NCBI RefSeq assembly: GCF_018873765.1
Contig: NC_057918.1
Span: 64,730,871-64,794,870 of the forward strand
Source: Telopea speciosissima
Lineage: Eukaryota; Streptophyta; Magnoliopsida; Proteales; Proteaceae
Reading direction: 5' to 3'
Length of the DNA stretch: 64,000 bases
The notes under the pieces were generated by a model that was given only the letters and a program-made list of their open reading frames with translations, ran no database searches and was not told the origin of the DNA. The number at the start of each line of letters is the position of its first letter. Position 1 is the stretch's first letter. This document shows positions 62,565 to 64,000 of this stretch, piece by piece. Made by a program: the position numbers and the translations under genes.

Positions 62565-64000
62565 GTGACATTAACAGCTGAGCTTGCAATTAACAGTGAG
62601 GTGAGGGATACTAGTGATGCGTTTCAAAACCAGCAGGTGGCTTCCGGGGTGGAAGCTTCTGGATGTGCTGAGGGGTTGCCGCACAGGGCTGGGCTGGCTT
62701 CTTCTTCCTCTTCTTCCCCTCAGTCTGGTATTGATGGTGGTGGAGGAAACAACTGGTCCTCCTTTTTCTCTCGAAGCTCTGGTGTGGAAGGAGGGTTTAA
62801 ACTCCACTGTGTCTCTCCTACATCGGTGGAAGGGAAGCTTGTAGCAATATGCCCAAAGGATATCCTACGGGAAGGAGCTTTCCAATGGAACAACACTCTC
62901 CTTGGTTATTTCTTGGGCCAAGAACCACCGTTTATGCTTACTCGAAATGTCCTTCTTAGGCAATGGAAGGCTGTAGGCTCCATTGAAGTCTACTTACTGG
63001 AGAGTGGTGTCTATATCTTCAAATGCGCTACGGAAGATGATCACATTTGTGCTTTGGAAGAGGGTCCCTGGTTTGTTCAAAAGAAACAAATATTTCTTAG
63101 ACCATAGTCTCCTCATTCTTGCTTATCCCAGATTTCTTGCTCTTCTGTTCCCATCTGGGTAAATTTACCTAACCTCCTCTTCCACTTGTGGACGGAGAAA
63201 GGCTTAAGCATCATTGGAAGTACACTGGGAACACCACTGTACTCAGATAAATGGACCAAATCACAAGCAAGACTGCCATTTGCTCGGATTTGTATTGAAA
63301 TTTCAGCGGCTAGTGATCTTCCATCCTCCATAACCATTGTCGATAAAGATGACCGGAGTTTTACACAATCGGTGCTCTATGATTGGCGGCCGTCTCGCTG
63401 CTCCCACTGTCTTGTGTTTGGGCACGGGAACAACCAGTGCTCTCGCAATGGTCCATCTACTCTTGCTGCTTCTCAAGCGGCCATGAGAAGGGGGGATATC
63501 TTCTAATCGGCCCTCTGATGACATGGGGTTCTCAAAGCCTGGTGTGAGCCATAGGCAGCAGACTTGGAAGGTTACTGATTTCAAGAGATTGGAAGTCGAT
63601 AGTTTGGAGAAACATGTGCGGGATGAAGGTATAACTTAGATGCGGGAGAAATCAGGGATGTTTCAATGTGCAGGAGGTGTTGAAGGAGATGCTGATGTGG
63701 CTCTTGCGTCTGATTTGATGCTGAATGAGAGGGTGGGAATAGTGGATGAGCTGCACCAATGGGAAGAATGCAGATCTTTGCAGGACCAAGCTTGCATGTT
63801 TTCGGATCAACAACCTTCTCATTTGAACCAAGAGCTAGCTGTCATGCCCGAATATAGCCACAATAGGTTCACAGCTCTTGCATGTGAAGAGGGTGTGACT
63901 GATACAGAATTAATGCTACAGAAGTGGATGGATGTCAGTCAACACCCTGCTGTTGAAACTGCTGAAGTGCCGCATGGATCAGATCCTTTGCAAATCGATT
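62565..64000 (+). mobile_element. LINE ORF1 region (DUF4283 plus zinc knuckle), runs off the window
   Basis: Plus-strand frame 62565-63506 encodes a DUF4283-type protein: GKLVAICPKDILREGAFQW, GYFLGQEPPFMLTRNVLLRQ, then WVNLPNLLFHLWTEKGLSII and ARLPFARICIEISAASDLP, ending in the CCHC knuckle CSHCLVFGHGNNQC. This is the ORF1/RNA-binding part of plant L1-like LINEs. One in-frame TAG (63105-63107) and a stop after 63503 with further frame changes break it. It is inserted about 15 bp upstream of a USP exon, in the opposite orientation. The reverse transcriptase part would lie past 64000. Confidence 0.85.

Overview
This is a stretch of plant nuclear chromosome, almost certainly from a flowering plant, and eudicot-like in composition. 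The evidence is GT-AG spliced genes with clear plant relatives (U2AF35 with an RS tail, an At4g22758-like protein, an OTU protease, a menthol-dehydrogenase-type SDR, UDP-sugar pyrophosphorylase), an Au-type SINE, and plant LINE, copia, Tat-gypsy, hAT and Mutator elements. The species cannot be named from the sequence. The genes are independent, with no operon or cluster. Most of the window is transposon-derived.

Layout. 1-1665 is a decayed LINE split by a solo LTR. 1773-1855 (-) is tRNA-Leu(UAA). 2250-4568 (+) is a five-exon U2AF35 gene with a SINE in intron 1. 6.8-18.8 kb holds a truncated copia element and a locally duplicated non-coding repeat block with MITEs. 19267-19952 (-) is a two-exon At4g22758-like gene. 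20-25 kb is intergenic with MITEs. 25473-27104 is a solo LTR. 27258-38431 is one Tat-lineage gypsy element flanked by GTAGG. Its gag-pol lies on the minus strand, and on the opposite strand it carries a spliced 669-codon gene with its own TATA box, next to a 66-bp tandem array.

41005-45971 (-) is a five-exon SDR gene. Its introns hold a Pack-MULE-like element carrying a MYB gene fragment and three hAT-like MITEs, one nested in another. 48051-50350 (-) is a five-exon OTU cysteine protease gene. 51.6-52.8 kb is a second dead LINE. 52.8-59.2 kb is gene-poor with MITEs. 59212-62548 (-) holds the last recognisable exons of a UDP-sugar pyrophosphorylase gene. Its expected C-terminal end is not visible, and the upstream intron is occupied from about 62.56 kb to the window edge by a third, more intact LINE.

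The gene models were built by reading exons and splice sites directly; their codon phases close exactly. The most interesting items are the antisense gene in the gypsy element, the Pack-MULE-like element in the SDR intron, a set of foldback Mutator-type MITEs with 9-bp target duplications, and the truncated UDP-sugar pyrophosphorylase locus.
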